Source of the DNA: Evtepia sp.
GTDB taxonomy: Bacteria > Bacillota > Clostridia > Oscillospirales > Oscillospiraceae
Assembly: GCA_020025735.1 (NCBI GenBank)
Contig: JAHHRP010000008.1
Location: 1 to 29,237, forward strand
Reading direction: 5' to 3'
DNA length: 29,237 bases
Under the pieces are notes generated by a model, which saw only the letters and a list, made by a program, of their open reading frames with translations, did no database searches and was not told the origin of the DNA. Shown here piece by piece: positions 1 to 7,944 of the stretch (position 1 is its first letter; each line of letters starts with the position of its first letter). Both the position numbers and the translations under genes were made by a program.

Positions 1-1
1 G

Positions 2-391
2 GTAGAAGGCATGGTCATTGATAAAAATATCACCATGGCAGACCTGAAGGGTACACTAAATGCCGTCATGGAACAGCTTTATGGCAAAGGGACTACCACT
101 CGTTTCCGTCCCCACCACTTCCCCTTCACCGAACCATCCTGCGAGATGGACGTGCAATGCCACAAATGCGGTGGTGTGGGATGCCCCACCTGTAAGGGTG
201 AGGGCTGGATCGAAGTTCTGGGGGCCGGGATGATCCACCCGAAGGTGCTAGAGATGTCTGGCATTGACCCAGAGGTTTACTCCGGCTGGGCCTTTGGGAT
301 GGGCCTGGAGCGGATGGCCATGCGCCGATTCAAGATCGCTGACTTGCGGCTGATCTTTGAAAATGATGTCCGTTTCCTGAAACAGTTCTGA
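2..391 (+). CDS. pheS: Phenylalanyl-tRNA synthetase alpha subunit, C-terminal part (5' end outside window)
   Basis: This is the catalytic alpha subunit of the cytoplasmic (alphabeta)2 Phe-tRNA synthetase, which charges tRNA-Phe. Only the last ~130 residues are present. The frame is open to the left edge, and the codons before the first ATG (Val-Glu-Gly) fit the family motif preceding VIDKNITMADLKGTL, so the gene starts upstream. Visible class II features are the motif around TTTRFRPHHFPFTEPS, a Cys cluster CHKCGGVGCPTC common in Firmicutes PheS, GWIEVLGAGMIHP, and motif 3 FGMGLERMAMRRF. The end at NDVRFLKQF is the normal family terminus. pheT follows 18 bp downstream, as expected for a pheST operon. 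Confidence 0.97.
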   Translation, partial: VEGMVIDKNITMADLKGTLNAVMEQLYGKGTTTRFRPHHFPFTEPSCEMDVQCHKCGGVGCPTCKGEGWIEVLGAGMIHPKVLEMSGIDPEVYSGWAFGMGLERMAMRRFKIADLRLIFENDVRFLKQF

Positions 392-409
392 GAAAGGAGT
401 CCACATCGT

Positions 410-2809
410 ATGTTACTGTCAAGAAAATGGCTGAACGAATTCGTCCCTGTGTCGGCCGATGATCGGTCTTTTGCAGAGGACATGACCCTATCCGGCTCCA
501 AGGTGGAGGTCACTGAGACAGAAGGGCAGGAGATCTCCAATGTTGTCGTAGGCCGGGTGGTGGAAATCAAGCGCCACGAGAACTCTGACCACATGTGGAT
601 CTGCCAAGTAGATGTGGGGGAAGATGCTCCCATCCAGATTGTCACCGGTGCACAGAATGTTTCCCAAGGCGATCTAGTCCCCGTGGCCAAACACAACAGC
701 ACGCTGTCCGGCGGCATCCAGATCAAAAAAGGAAAACTCCGCGGCGAGGTTTCAGAAGGGATGCTGTGCTCCTACAAAGAGCTTGGCATGACTGAGAACG
801 ACTGGCCTCACAATGTGGCAGATGGTATCTTCCTGCTGGAATCCGACCCTGACTTGAAAGCCAAAACCCTGAAACCCGGCGACGATCTCTGTGCCGCCAT
901 TGGTTTGGATGACCATGTGGTAGAGTTCGAAATCACCCCCAATCGTCCCGATTGTCTCTCTGTCATTGGCTTGGCTCGCGAGGCCGCTGTAACCTATGGA
1001 AAACCACTCACCCTTCATGAGCCTGTGGTCAAGGGGGGTGGCCCTGGTATGCTGGCTGACCTTCTGGATGTAGAAACCGCTGATCCCGACCTGTGCCCCC
1101 GCTACACGGCTCGGATGGTAAGAAACGTAACGGTCGGCCCCTCCCCCAAGTGGATGCGGGATCGTTTGCGAGCCTCTGGGGTACGACCCATCAACAACAT
1201 CGTGGACATCACCAACTATGTGATGTTGGAGTACGGTCAGCCCATGCACGCGTTTGACTACCGCTACGTCAAGGGTGGCAAGATCATCGTTCGCCGCGCC
1301 AAAGAGGGTGAAACTCTGACCACTTTAGACGGAACTATAAGAGAGCTGACCCCCTCCATGCTAGTCATCGCTGATGAAACAAGGGCAGTAGGTCTTGCTG
1401 GCATCATGGGGGGTGAAAACAGTGAGATCGTGGCAGATACCGTAGATGTCGTCTTTGAGTCAGCCAACTTCAACGGCACTTCCATCCGCCGCACTGCACT
1501 GACTCTGGGGATGCGAACGGAAGCTTCCGCAAAATTTGAGAAGGGCTTAGATATTCTAAATACCCTTCCCGCTGTTAACCGGGCCTGTGAACTGGTTGAG
1601 ATGCTGGGTGCTGGCGAGGTCCTGGATGGGGTCATTGACATTTTGAACTTTGTTCCACAGCCCAAACAGTTGTCCCTGCGCCCGGACAAAATCAACGCCC
1701 TCCTTGGCACCGACATTCCTGCCGGAGATATGTGCCAGATTCTAGCTGATTTAGGCTTTGGTGTAGACGGTGAAACCATTACAGTTCCTTCCTGGCGCGG
1801 TGATGTGGCCCACTACTCCGACTTGGCTGAGGAAGTCGCCCGCTTCTTTGGATACAACCAGATCCCCACCACATCCATGCGTGGAGTCACCACGCAAGGT
1901 GGTTACAGCCCAGAACAGCTGCTGGAGCGGAATCTTGGAACGATTTGCCGTGGCATGGGATTTGATGAGATCATCACCTACTCTTTCATCAGCCCTGCTT
2001 ATTATGACAAAATCCGTCTGCCTAAGGACTCTCCCCTGCGCCAGTCCATGAAAATCATGAATCCTCTGGGTGAGGATACCTCTATCATGCGTACTACCGT
2101 CCTGCCTTCCATGTTAGAGATCCTCACACGCAACTACAATTACCGCAATAAAAATGCCCGCCTCTATGAGCTTGGGCGCACTTATTTCCAGCGAGAAGAT
2201 GGCATGGCGGATGAGCCAAAGATGCTCTCTTTGGGTCTCTATGGTCCTGAGGAGTCTTTCTTCACCCTAAAAGGTGCAGTAGAAACGCTCTTGTCCAGCA
2301 TTCGCGCAGAAGAAGTCACCTACGAGGCAGAAAAGCAAGATGCCTCCTTCCATCCCGGCCGTTGTGCCAAGGTTCTTGTGCAAGGCCGTGAGATCGGTAT
2401 TTTAGGTCAGATTCATCCTCTGGTAGCCGCCAATTACAGTGTAGATGCCGAGCTATACTATGCTCAACTTCAGTTTGATGCTCTCTTTGCCAGCCGAGGG
2501 ACTGAGCCGGAGTACACACCTCTGCCTAAGTTCCCCGCTGTCACCCGAGACATTGCTGTGTTGGTAGAGAAAACGGTTACCGTGGGGGCCTTGGATGCCT
2601 GCATCCGCTCTGCTGCAAAGGGTCTGCTGAAAGATGTCGCACTCTTTGATATCTACCAAGGTACGAACCTGCCCGATGGGAAAAAATCCGTCGCTTTCAA
2701 TCTCATCCTCCGCGCTGATGATCGGAGCCTGACCGCTCAAGAGGCTGACGATGAAGTAAATAGAATCCTAGCAAACCTGGAAAAAACATTTGGCGCTTCT
2801 TTACGATAA
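410..2809 (+). CDS. pheT: Phenylalanyl-tRNA synthetase beta subunit
   Basis: This is the beta subunit of Phe-tRNA synthetase (799 aa, full length for bacterial PheT). It carries the editing B3/B4 and tRNA-binding modules. Visible parts are the N-terminal MLLSRKWLNEFVP, an OB-fold tRNA-binding (EMAP-like) domain at ~40-150 with VVGRVVEIKRHENSDHMWICQVD, the B3/B4 editing domain at ~210-390 with VDITNYVMLEYGQPMHAFD and GIMGGENSE, the B5 domain at ~400-475, and a C-terminal ferredoxin-fold anticodon-binding domain with KFPAVTRDIAVLVEK. The ATG follows an AAAGGAG ribosome-binding site and lies 18 bp after pheS, so it is probably co-transcribed. I see no terminator after the stop codon. The ireB promoter lies just downstream. 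Confidence 0.98.
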   Translation: MLLSRKWLNEFVPVSADDRSFAEDMTLSGSKVEVTETEGQEISNVVVGRVVEIKRHENSDHMWICQVDVGEDAPIQIVTGAQNVSQGDLVPVAKHNSTLSGGIQIKKGKLRGEVSEGMLCSYKELGMTENDWPHNVADGIFLLESDPDLKAKTLKPGDDLCAAIGLDDHVVEFEITPNRPDCLSVIGLAREAAVTYGKPLTLHEPVVKGGGPGMLADLLDVETADPDLCPRYTARMVRNVTVGPSPKWMRDRLRASGVRPINNIVDITNYVMLEYGQPMHAFDYRYVKGGKIIVRRAKEGETLTTLDGTIRELTPSMLVIADETRAVGLAGIMGGENSEIVADTVDVVFESANFNGTSIRRTALTLGMRTEASAKFEKGLDILNTLPAVNRACELVEMLGAGEVLDGVIDILNFVPQPKQLSLRPDKINALLGTDIPAGDMCQILADLGFGVDGETITVPSWRGDVAHYSDLAEEVARFFGYNQIPTTSMRGVTTQGGYSPEQLLERNLGTICRGMGFDEIITYSFISPAYYDKIRLPKDSPLRQSMKIMNPLGEDTSIMRTTVLPSMLEILTRNYNYRNKNARLYELGRTYFQREDGMADEPKMLSLGLYGPEESFFTLKGAVETLLSSIRAEEVTYEAEKQDASFHPGRCAKVLVQGREIGILGQIHPLVAANYSVDAELYYAQLQFDALFASRGTEPEYTPLPKFPAVTRDIAVLVEKTVTVGALDACIRSAAKGLLKDVALFDIYQGTNLPDGKKSVAFNLILRADDRSLTAQEADDEVNRILANLEKTFGASLR

Positions 2810-2838
2810 AATTTTTCCCGGTTTCTAACCTTTTCCCC

Positions 2839-2867
2839 TTTACTTTCTCTCTATTGTAGGGTATGAT
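2839..2867 (+). promoter_or_regulatory. Sigma-A type promoter for ireB
   Basis: The -35 box TTTACT (2839-2844; 4/6 match to TTGACA) and -10 box TATGAT (2862-2867; 5/6) are 17 bp apart, 40 bp upstream of the ireB ATG. ireB can therefore be expressed independently of pheST. It was read by eye, with no transcript data. Confidence 0.65.
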
Positions 2868-2906
2868 ATAAGTAATAATATTATTGTTTTGATAGGGGGG
2901 CGTACA

Positions 2907-3155
2907 ATGGATTCCGAGTTTACCCGAAAATTTCAGGTGGTACAAGATCGAAGCGAGGAAATGAGAAGCACGCTCATGGCTGTCTATGATGCCTTGAAAG
3001 AAAAGGGATATAATCCCATCAATCAGATTGTTGGCTATATCCTCTCGGAGGACCCCACCTACATCACAAATTATAATAATGCCCGTACTCTGATCCGAAA
3101 GTTGGACCGGGATGAGTTGCTTCAAGAATTGGTCCGCCAATACTTATCTGAATAA
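2907..3155 (+). CDS. ireB: IreB family regulatory phosphoprotein (UPF0297/DUF965)
   Basis: This is a small cytosolic protein (82 aa) of the IreB/YrzL family. In Enterococcus faecalis, IreB is a substrate of the Ser/Thr kinase IreK (PASTA kinase) and phosphatase IreP, and influences cephalosporin resistance. The start MDSEFTRKF and the body with NPINQIVGYILSEDPTYITNYNNAR and ARTLIRKLDRDELLQEL match the family over its full length. Thr6 lies in the N-terminal region where the enterococcal protein is phosphorylated. The ATG at 2907 was chosen over an in-frame TTG at 2889 because it has a G-rich ribosome-binding site (GGGGGG, 2894-2899) and gives the family N-terminus. The usual neighbour ruvX is absent; the next gene is convergent. 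Confidence 0.93.
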   Translation: MDSEFTRKFQVVQDRSEEMRSTLMAVYDALKEKGYNPINQIVGYILSEDPTYITNYNNARTLIRKLDRDELLQELVRQYLSE

Positions 3156-3168
3156 TCTCAACAAAGTA

Positions 3169-3211
3169 ACTGCCCAGCTGTCGTATAGACAGTTGGGCAG
3201 TTTCAATCTAT
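3169..3211 (+). terminator. Intrinsic terminator-like hairpin after ireB
   Basis: Arms 3169-3182 and 3188-3201 form a 14-bp stem around a 5-nt loop (3183-3187). The single mismatch is G-U on the + strand RNA but A-C on the opposite strand, so the hairpin is better formed in the ireB transcript. The 3' tail (TTTCAATCTATCTC) is U-rich but broken, so termination may be imperfect. Confidence 0.6.
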
Positions 3212-3228
3212 CTCAATCTTTGCCAATC

Positions 3229-3265
3229 AGCACCGGTCACCTCTGCCACAGAGATGACCGGTGCT
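3229..3265 (-). terminator. Hairpin after tyrS, probably its terminator
   Basis: Arms 3229-3244 and 3250-3265 form a 16-bp stem with a 5-nt loop, located 37 bp past the tyrS stop. The one imperfect pair is G-U on the minus-strand RNA and C-A on the plus strand, which favours action on the tyrS transcript. No strong U-run follows on the minus strand, so it could instead be a 3'-end stabilising or processing hairpin. Confidence 0.5.
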
Positions 3266-3301
3266 GTCACTTTTACATCATGAGGACCGCTCTTGTTCGG
3301 C

Positions 3302-4531
3302 TCAGCTCTTTAGGAATGCTCTATGGAAGACTTTTTTCCCCTTCTTGATCACCAGTCCTTCACCAGCCAGTTGATCGGCAGAGAACACAGCAGAGATCTC
3401 CTTTACCTTCTCTCCGGCTGCTTCTACGCCACCTTGCTGGATCAGACGGCGCGCCTCCCCTTTGGAGGGGGTCAGACCACACTTAAGCATCAGTTCCAGA
3501 ATCCCAATACTACCATCGGTCAAATCCTCAGCAACCAAAGCGGTTGCAGGCATGTTGGCGGTGTCACCACCTTTGGAGAACAATCCACGGGCGGTTTCCT
3601 GCGCCTTATTCGCCTCCTCTTCCCCATGCACCAGTTTGGTCAGCTCATAAGCTAAGATCTCTTTCGCAGCGTTCAGCTGGGCACCTTCCCACGCATCCAT
3701 TTTGTCGATCTCCTCCAAAGGCAGGAAGGTGAGCATACGAATGCACTTGAGGACATCATCATCCCCCACATTGCGCCAGTACTGGTAAAATTCATAAGGA
3801 GATGTCTTATTTGGGTCCAGCCAAACTGCCCCAGAGGCTGTCTTGCCCATCTTCTTACCCTCGGAGTTCATGAGCAACGTAATGGTCATTGCGTAAGCAT
3901 CCTTGCCAAGCTTTCGGCGGATGAGCTCCGTACCACCCAACATATTAGACCACTGGTCATCCCCGCCAAACTGCATGTTGCAGCCGTACTCTTGGAAGAG
4001 ATGATAGAAGTCATAGGACTGCATAATCATGTAATTGAACTCCAGGAAAGAAAGGCCTTTCTCCATCCGCTGTTTGTAGCATTCTGCCCGGAGCATCGTA
4101 TTCACCGAGAAGCAAGCACCGACGTCCCGCAGAAGATCAATGTAATTGAGTTTGAGCAGCCAGTCAGCATTATTGACCATAATGGCTTTCCCCTCGCCAA
4201 AATCAATAAACCGCTCCATCTGTTTTTTAAAGCAGTCACAATTGTGCTGAATGGTCTCCGGCGTCATCATGGAGCGCATATCTGTACGACCAGAAGGATC
4301 GCCAATATAGCCGGTTCCTCCTCCCACCAAAACCACTGGCCGGTTCCCTGCCATTTGCAGACGCTTCATCAGGCATAAGGCCATGAAGTGGCCCACATGA
4401 AGGCTGTCCGCAGTGGGGTCAAAGCCAATATAAAAGGTAGCCTTCCCATTGTTAATCAGTTCCCGGATCTCTTCCTCATCAGTAACCTGTGCAATCAAAC
4501 CACGGGCTCTCAGTTCTTCATAAATCTGCAT
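3302..4531 (-). CDS. tyrS: Tyrosyl-tRNA synthetase
   Basis: This cytoplasmic class Ic synthetase (409 aa) attaches tyrosine to tRNA-Tyr and works as a homodimer. The HIGH motif appears as HVGH at 45-48, after TFYIGFDPTADSL. The KMSKS loop appears as KMGKT at ~230, the usual kind of variant in this subfamily. Tyrosine-pocket segments include YMIMQSYDF and FGGDDQWSNMLGG. The C-terminal ~65 residues form an S4-like RNA-binding domain (GLTPSKGEARRLIQQGGVEA). The ATG has an AAGGAG ribosome-binding site. The long upstream leader is a T-box with a UAC specifier, so expression should rise when tRNA-Tyr is uncharged. The gene converges on ireB. Confidence 0.98.
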   Translation of the reverse strand: MQIYEELRARGLIAQVTDEEEIRELINNGKATFYIGFDPTADSLHVGHFMALCLMKRLQMAGNRPVVLVGGGTGYIGDPSGRTDMRSMMTPETIQHNCDCFKKQMERFIDFGEGKAIMVNNADWLLKLNYIDLLRDVGACFSVNTMLRAECYKQRMEKGLSFLEFNYMIMQSYDFYHLFQEYGCNMQFGGDDQWSNMLGGTELIRRKLGKDAYAMTITLLMNSEGKKMGKTASGAVWLDPNKTSPYEFYQYWRNVGDDDVLKCIRMLTFLPLEEIDKMDAWEGAQLNAAKEILAYELTKLVHGEEEANKAQETARGLFSKGGDTANMPATALVAEDLTDGSIGILELMLKCGLTPSKGEARRLIQQGGVEAAGEKVKEISAVFSADQLAGEGLVIKKGKKVFHRAFLKS

Positions 4532-4564
4532 TGTGTTCTCCTTCTTTCAGATTCGTACAGGGGA

Positions 4565-4600
4565 ACAAAAACGTCCCCTGTCATAGCAATGACAGAGGAC
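4565..4600 (-). terminator. T-box regulated intrinsic terminator
   Basis: On the minus strand a 12-bp stem (arms at 4589-4600 and 4573-4584, one G-U pair) closes a 4-nt loop. It is followed by CGTTTTTG (complement of 4565-4572). It sits directly downstream of the T-box core and would be the OFF structure competing with the antiterminator. Confidence 0.88.
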
Positions 4601-4863
4601 GACAAAAATCGTGGTACCACCTCTATTTACCTCTTTCCTCACAGAAAGGGGCCTCAGCAGGTCCGGCAGGAGCCAAACCTTATGCGCGATAACGGGCGCA
4701 CCCGACATACCCTACTTCTCCCGGCGGACAGGAAGGTTCAGGCAGCTGCTCCGGGAGGTAACTTCATCAACGGCGCTCTCCTCCTTACACCAAACGGAGG
4801 CTCTCTGTCCAGCGGACACGTTGAGTACTTCGTCCCTTCATCACAGTGACAAATGTTCGATTC
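4565..4863 (-). promoter_or_regulatory. T-box leader (tRNA-Tyr sensing) of tyrS
   Basis: The leader RNA between the tyrS promoter and the gene has the T-box landmarks. Stem I contains the AGAGAG element (complement of 4801-4806) and a CCTCC/GGAGG stem closing a loop that carries GGTG (complement of 4788-4791). The specifier loop is flanked by CAACG/CGTTG and GGGA/TCCC pairs, and the Tyr codon TAC lies at complement 4758-4760. The T-box core, GGTGGTACCACG, is at complement 4611-4622. Its TGGT bulge would pair with the ACCA end of tRNA-Tyr (discriminator A). The terminator hairpin follows at 4565-4600. The specifier, the bulge base and the downstream gene all agree on tyrosine. Confidence 0.93.
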
Positions 4864-4869
4864 TTTTGG

Positions 4870-4898
4870 ATTCTACACCATTTCTATTTCTTTGTCAA
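4870..4898 (-). promoter_or_regulatory. Strong sigma-A promoter for the T-box/tyrS transcript
   Basis: On the minus strand a perfect -35 TTGACA (complement of 4893-4898) and a -10 TAGAAT (complement of 4870-4875; 5/6) are exactly 17 bp apart. The -35 box overlaps the recN stop codon at 4895-4897, so the two genes are packed together but tyrS has its own start of transcription. The predicted start is near 4863. Confidence 0.85.
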
Positions 4899-6586
4899 TG
4901 GCTTTGTTTATACTCCTCTGCTTCTTTCAGCAGCTCTTCTGCACCCTCTAAAATAGCAGGGGAAATATGCATCCCACCGGTGAGACGGGCCAATTCTTCC
5001 CTGCGTCCGGCGCGGTCCAGCTCTGTGACGCTGGTATACGTTCTGCCTGCTTTCTCTGCCTTCCGCACAGAGTAATGGCTGTCAGACATGGCCGCAATCT
5101 GAGGCAGATGGGTTACACACAAGACCTGGCATCCTTGAGACAGACGGCTCATTTTTTCTGCTACTTTTCCCGCAGCCCGGCCGCTGACTCCAGTGTCCAC
5201 CTCATCAAAGATCAGGGTCATAATACTGTCATTCTCTGCCAGCACGTTTTTCAATGCCAGCATGATCCGGCTCAGTTCGCCGCCTGAGGCAACCTTTGCA
5301 ATGGGTTTCAGCGTCTCCCCCACATTGGCAGACATAAGAAAACGTACTTCATCCATCCCTGTCTCATCCAGCCCCAGTTTTCCAGATTTGGGGGCGAACT
5401 CCACTTGAAATGTGACTTTTGGCATATCCAGTTGACGCAGCTCCTCCTCAATCCGCTTTTTCAGCGTCTGTGCCGCCTTTTGACGCTTTTCCGAAAGCAT
5501 CTGTCCCTTTTGACGGGTTGCATCCAACTGAACTTTTCTCTGTTTTTTCAGCTTAGCTAACGTGTCGTCAGCCAATTCCATTCGGTCTAACTCCTCCCGG
5601 CAGCGGAGCAAATAGTCCAGCATCTCCTGGACTGTTCCACCATACTTCTTTTTCAAGCGGTGAAGCTGGTCCAAACGATTCTCTACCTGATCCAATTCTC
5701 CGGGCGAAAACTCCAAGCTGTCTCGCAAGTCCCGCAGCCCTTCTGTCGCATCTTCCGCAGCATACCGCAGCTCAGAAACTACCGCAGACAAACGGCTTAA
5801 CTCTCCAGACACCTCTGCTACCCGACTTAGTTCCCCTTCCGCTTCTGCCAGCAGACTGGACGCACCATCTCGGCTCTCATCTCCAAAGAGGGCACTGTAT
5901 GCGCTCTCCACAGCAGCCATCAATTTGTCTGCACTGCGTAATATGGTCTTGCGCTCTTCCAGCTCCTCCTCTTCTCCTGGCCGCAACTCTGCCCGCTCCA
6001 GTTCACTGATTTGAAACTGAAGAGTATCCACCCGGCGAGCCTTTTCCGCTTCATCCATTTGCAGCGCGGCAATCTGCCGCCGCAGATGAGCCAACGCCTC
6101 ATAGGCTGTGCGATAGTCAGCCAAACCCTCTGACAACCCACCAAAGCTATCCAGATATCCCAGATGGCACGTCTCATCCAACAACTGCTGGCCATCGTGC
6201 TGCCCATGGATGTCAATGAGCTGGCTGCCTAATGCTTTCAACTGGACCACTGTACAAGGCACTCCACCTACATGGCAAAAATTTTTTCCATCCCCCTGTA
6301 TCTTACGGGAAATCAACAGTTCCTTATTCTCATCAGGTCCTATACCGGTTTCTGCAAACCAGGGAAGATCAGGTAAATCTCGGAAAAGAGCCGTGACCAG
6401 AGCAGCTTTCTCTCCCGTTCGGATGAGGTCTCGGCTGGTTCGCTCTCCCAGCACCGCGCCAATGGCATCAATAATGATAGATTTCCCTGCACCGGTTTCT
6501 CCGGTCAGAACATTAAAGCCCTTTCCAAAGGTAATCTCTGCCTGGTCAATGAGGGCAATATTTTCAATATGGAGCAGAGACAACAT
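4895..6586 (-). CDS. recN: DNA repair ATPase RecN
   Basis: This is an SMC-like ATPase (563 aa, typical length) that acts early in recombinational double-strand break repair on the nucleoid. The N-terminal MLSLLHIENIALIDQAEI and the Walker A GETGAGKS (~31-38) are followed by a long coiled-coil region (~160-370) rich in Glu, Arg and Leu. The C-terminal half carries the signature VASGGELSRIMLALK, Walker B TLIFDEVDTGVSG and the CVTHLPQIAAMSD switch. The ATG has an AAAGGA-type ribosome-binding site and begins 21 bp after argR. recN ends the nusB-recN cluster. The argR-recN order is the standard Firmicutes one. Confidence 0.97.
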   Translation of the reverse strand: MLSLLHIENIALIDQAEITFGKGFNVLTGETGAGKSIIIDAIGAVLGERTSRDLIRTGEKAALVTALFRDLPDLPWFAETGIGPDENKELLISRKIQGDGKNFCHVGGVPCTVVQLKALGSQLIDIHGQHDGQQLLDETCHLGYLDSFGGLSEGLADYRTAYEALAHLRRQIAALQMDEAEKARRVDTLQFQISELERAELRPGEEEELEERKTILRSADKLMAAVESAYSALFGDESRDGASSLLAEAEGELSRVAEVSGELSRLSAVVSELRYAAEDATEGLRDLRDSLEFSPGELDQVENRLDQLHRLKKKYGGTVQEMLDYLLRCREELDRMELADDTLAKLKKQRKVQLDATRQKGQMLSEKRQKAAQTLKKRIEEELRQLDMPKVTFQVEFAPKSGKLGLDETGMDEVRFLMSANVGETLKPIAKVASGGELSRIMLALKNVLAENDSIMTLIFDEVDTGVSGRAAGKVAEKMSRLSQGCQVLCVTHLPQIAAMSDSHYSVRKAEKAGRTYTSVTELDRAGRREELARLTGGMHISPAILEGAEELLKEAEEYKQSH

Positions 6587-6607
6587 GGTCCGCAGTTCCT
6601 TTCTCGC

Positions 6608-7072
6608 TCATTCGGGATGTTTCCCCAGCATTTTTACATTTTCCAAACACAATTCCTCTGCGTCCTGCGTTGTACGCATAATAAGAATCGCCGTGTCATC
6701 CCCCGCCAAACTGCCTACCATATTGGGCAAGTGCATCCCGTCAATGGCAGAGCAGGCCGCAGGTGCCAGGCCAGGCATCGTTTTAAGCACCACAATATTT
6801 TGAGCACTGTCAAAGGAGATGACACTTTCTCGAAAAATATTGTTCAGTCGTCCAGCCACATTCAAAGCAGTTTTCCGCTCACTTACTGCGTATTTGTAGG
6901 TGCTGTGTCCGGTAAGTTCTTTGACCAGATGGAGTTCCTTAATGTCTCGAGAAATGGTAGCCTGTGTGGACTTCATCCCTCGCTCCCGGAGCCTTTCTAA
7001 TAACTGATCTTGGGTTTCAATGTCGTACTCCTGAATAATGCTTAAAATTTCCGCCTGTCTTCTTGCCTTCAT
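6608..7072 (-). CDS. argR: Arginine repressor ArgR/AhrC
   Basis: This is a hexameric, arginine-responsive DNA-binding regulator of arginine biosynthesis and catabolism genes (154 aa, usual length). The N-terminal winged helix-turn-helix includes MKARRQAEILSIIQ and the recognition helix STQATISRDIKELHLVK (~36-52). The C-terminal oligomerisation and arginine-binding domain contains the GDD motif (SLAGDDTAIL). The ATG overlaps the nadK stop as ATGA and follows a GGAGGAG site that lies inside the nadK end, so translation is probably coupled. No arg operon is in the window, so its targets lie elsewhere. Its place here is the conserved Firmicutes context next to recN. Confidence 0.96.
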   Translation of the reverse strand: MKARRQAEILSIIQEYDIETQDQLLERLRERGMKSTQATISRDIKELHLVKELTGHSTYKYAVSERKTALNVAGRLNNIFRESVISFDSAQNIVVLKTMPGLAPAACSAIDGMHLPNMVGSLAGDDTAILIMRTTQDAEELCLENVKMLGKHPE

Positions 7073-7944
7073 GCCCGACTCCTCCTCTCCAGTTTTTCAT
7101 TGATCATTTCATAAAAACTCTTATCTGACAGTTTGACCAGGCATAGGCACCGGCGGGAACGACAGACCTCCACCGTGTCCCCAGAGAAAAGCTTAAATGC
7201 CTTTCCCCCATCCACCGAAAGATAGGCCGTCTTTCTGCTCTGCTTCGGCACAGTAATGTCAATCATTCGATTTTTATCCAGCACCATTGCCTTAGCCTGG
7301 AGCGTGTGTGCGCTGATGGGGGTCATGATAATATTCTCTGCCGTAGGCTCCACAATGGGTCCGCCCGCAGAAAGAGAATAGGCTGTGGAGCCAGTGGGAG
7401 TACAAACGATAACACCATCCCCGAAAACATTGGAAATGAGGATTTTATCTCCATACACCTGCAAATCAATCACCCGGGCCACTGCCCCCTTGGTAATGAC
7501 CGCGTCATTCAGGGCAGTGCTCCGAAAAATCACGCGTCCCTCCCGGATCACCCGGACATCCAAAAGCATCCGGTTTTCTAGCGTATACTCGCCGCTGATG
7601 AGGCGGGTCAACTGCAACAGCTCACTCTGTTCCAGCTCAGCCATAAAACCAACACTCCCCATATTCACTCCCACAATGGGGACTCCGAAGCCGCTTGCAT
7701 CCTTAGCAGCATGAAGAATGGTACCATCCCCGCCAAAACAGACCAGGAAATCTGCATCTGGCAGCTCGGTCTTCATTTCCTTGATTTTAATGGCTGGATC
7801 GATCTCCCCTATGTTTGACTTTTCCACAGGAAACGGAAAGCAATATTCGGTCTTTACCCCTGCCGCACTGAGCAATCGCTCCGTACTTCTGGCAGCCTTG
7901 AGACCCTTGTCACGAAACGGGTTGGGGCACAGGATGATTTTCAC
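7069..7944 (-). CDS. nadK: NAD kinase
   Basis: This enzyme phosphorylates NAD to NADP, setting the NADP pool (291 aa; bacterial NadK 260-300). The N-terminal MKIILCPNPFRDKGLKA is followed by the catalytic GGDGT motif in FLVCFGGDGTILHAAKD (~70). NMGSVGFMAELE and the glycine-rich segment VCTPTGSTAYSLSAGGP complete the diagnostic set. The start is GTG at 7942-7944, which overlaps the tlyA stop as GTGA and has a GGAGGG ribosome-binding site 9 nt upstream. nadK between tlyA and argR is a frequent clostridial arrangement. NADP supply is relevant to folD and dxs nearby and to the NAD(P)-linked hydrogenase. Confidence 0.97.
   Translation of the reverse strand: MKIILCPNPFRDKGLKAARSTERLLSAAGVKTEYCFPFPVEKSNIGEIDPAIKIKEMKTELPDADFLVCFGGDGTILHAAKDASGFGVPIVGVNMGSVGFMAELEQSELLQLTRLISGEYTLENRMLLDVRVIREGRVIFRSTALNDAVITKGAVARVIDLQVYGDKILISNVFGDGVIVCTPTGSTAYSLSAGGPIVEPTAENIIMTPISAHTLQAKAMVLDKNRMIDITVPKQSRKTAYLSVDGGKAFKLFSGDTVEVCRSRRCLCLVKLSDKSFYEMINEKLERRSRA

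Noticed and set aside
4611..5075. Open frame of 154 codons on the plus strand over the T-box and recN end
   Set aside because: It is antisense to the T-box leader and recN and has no ribosome-binding site; the conserved RNA and protein features on the minus strand explain the region.
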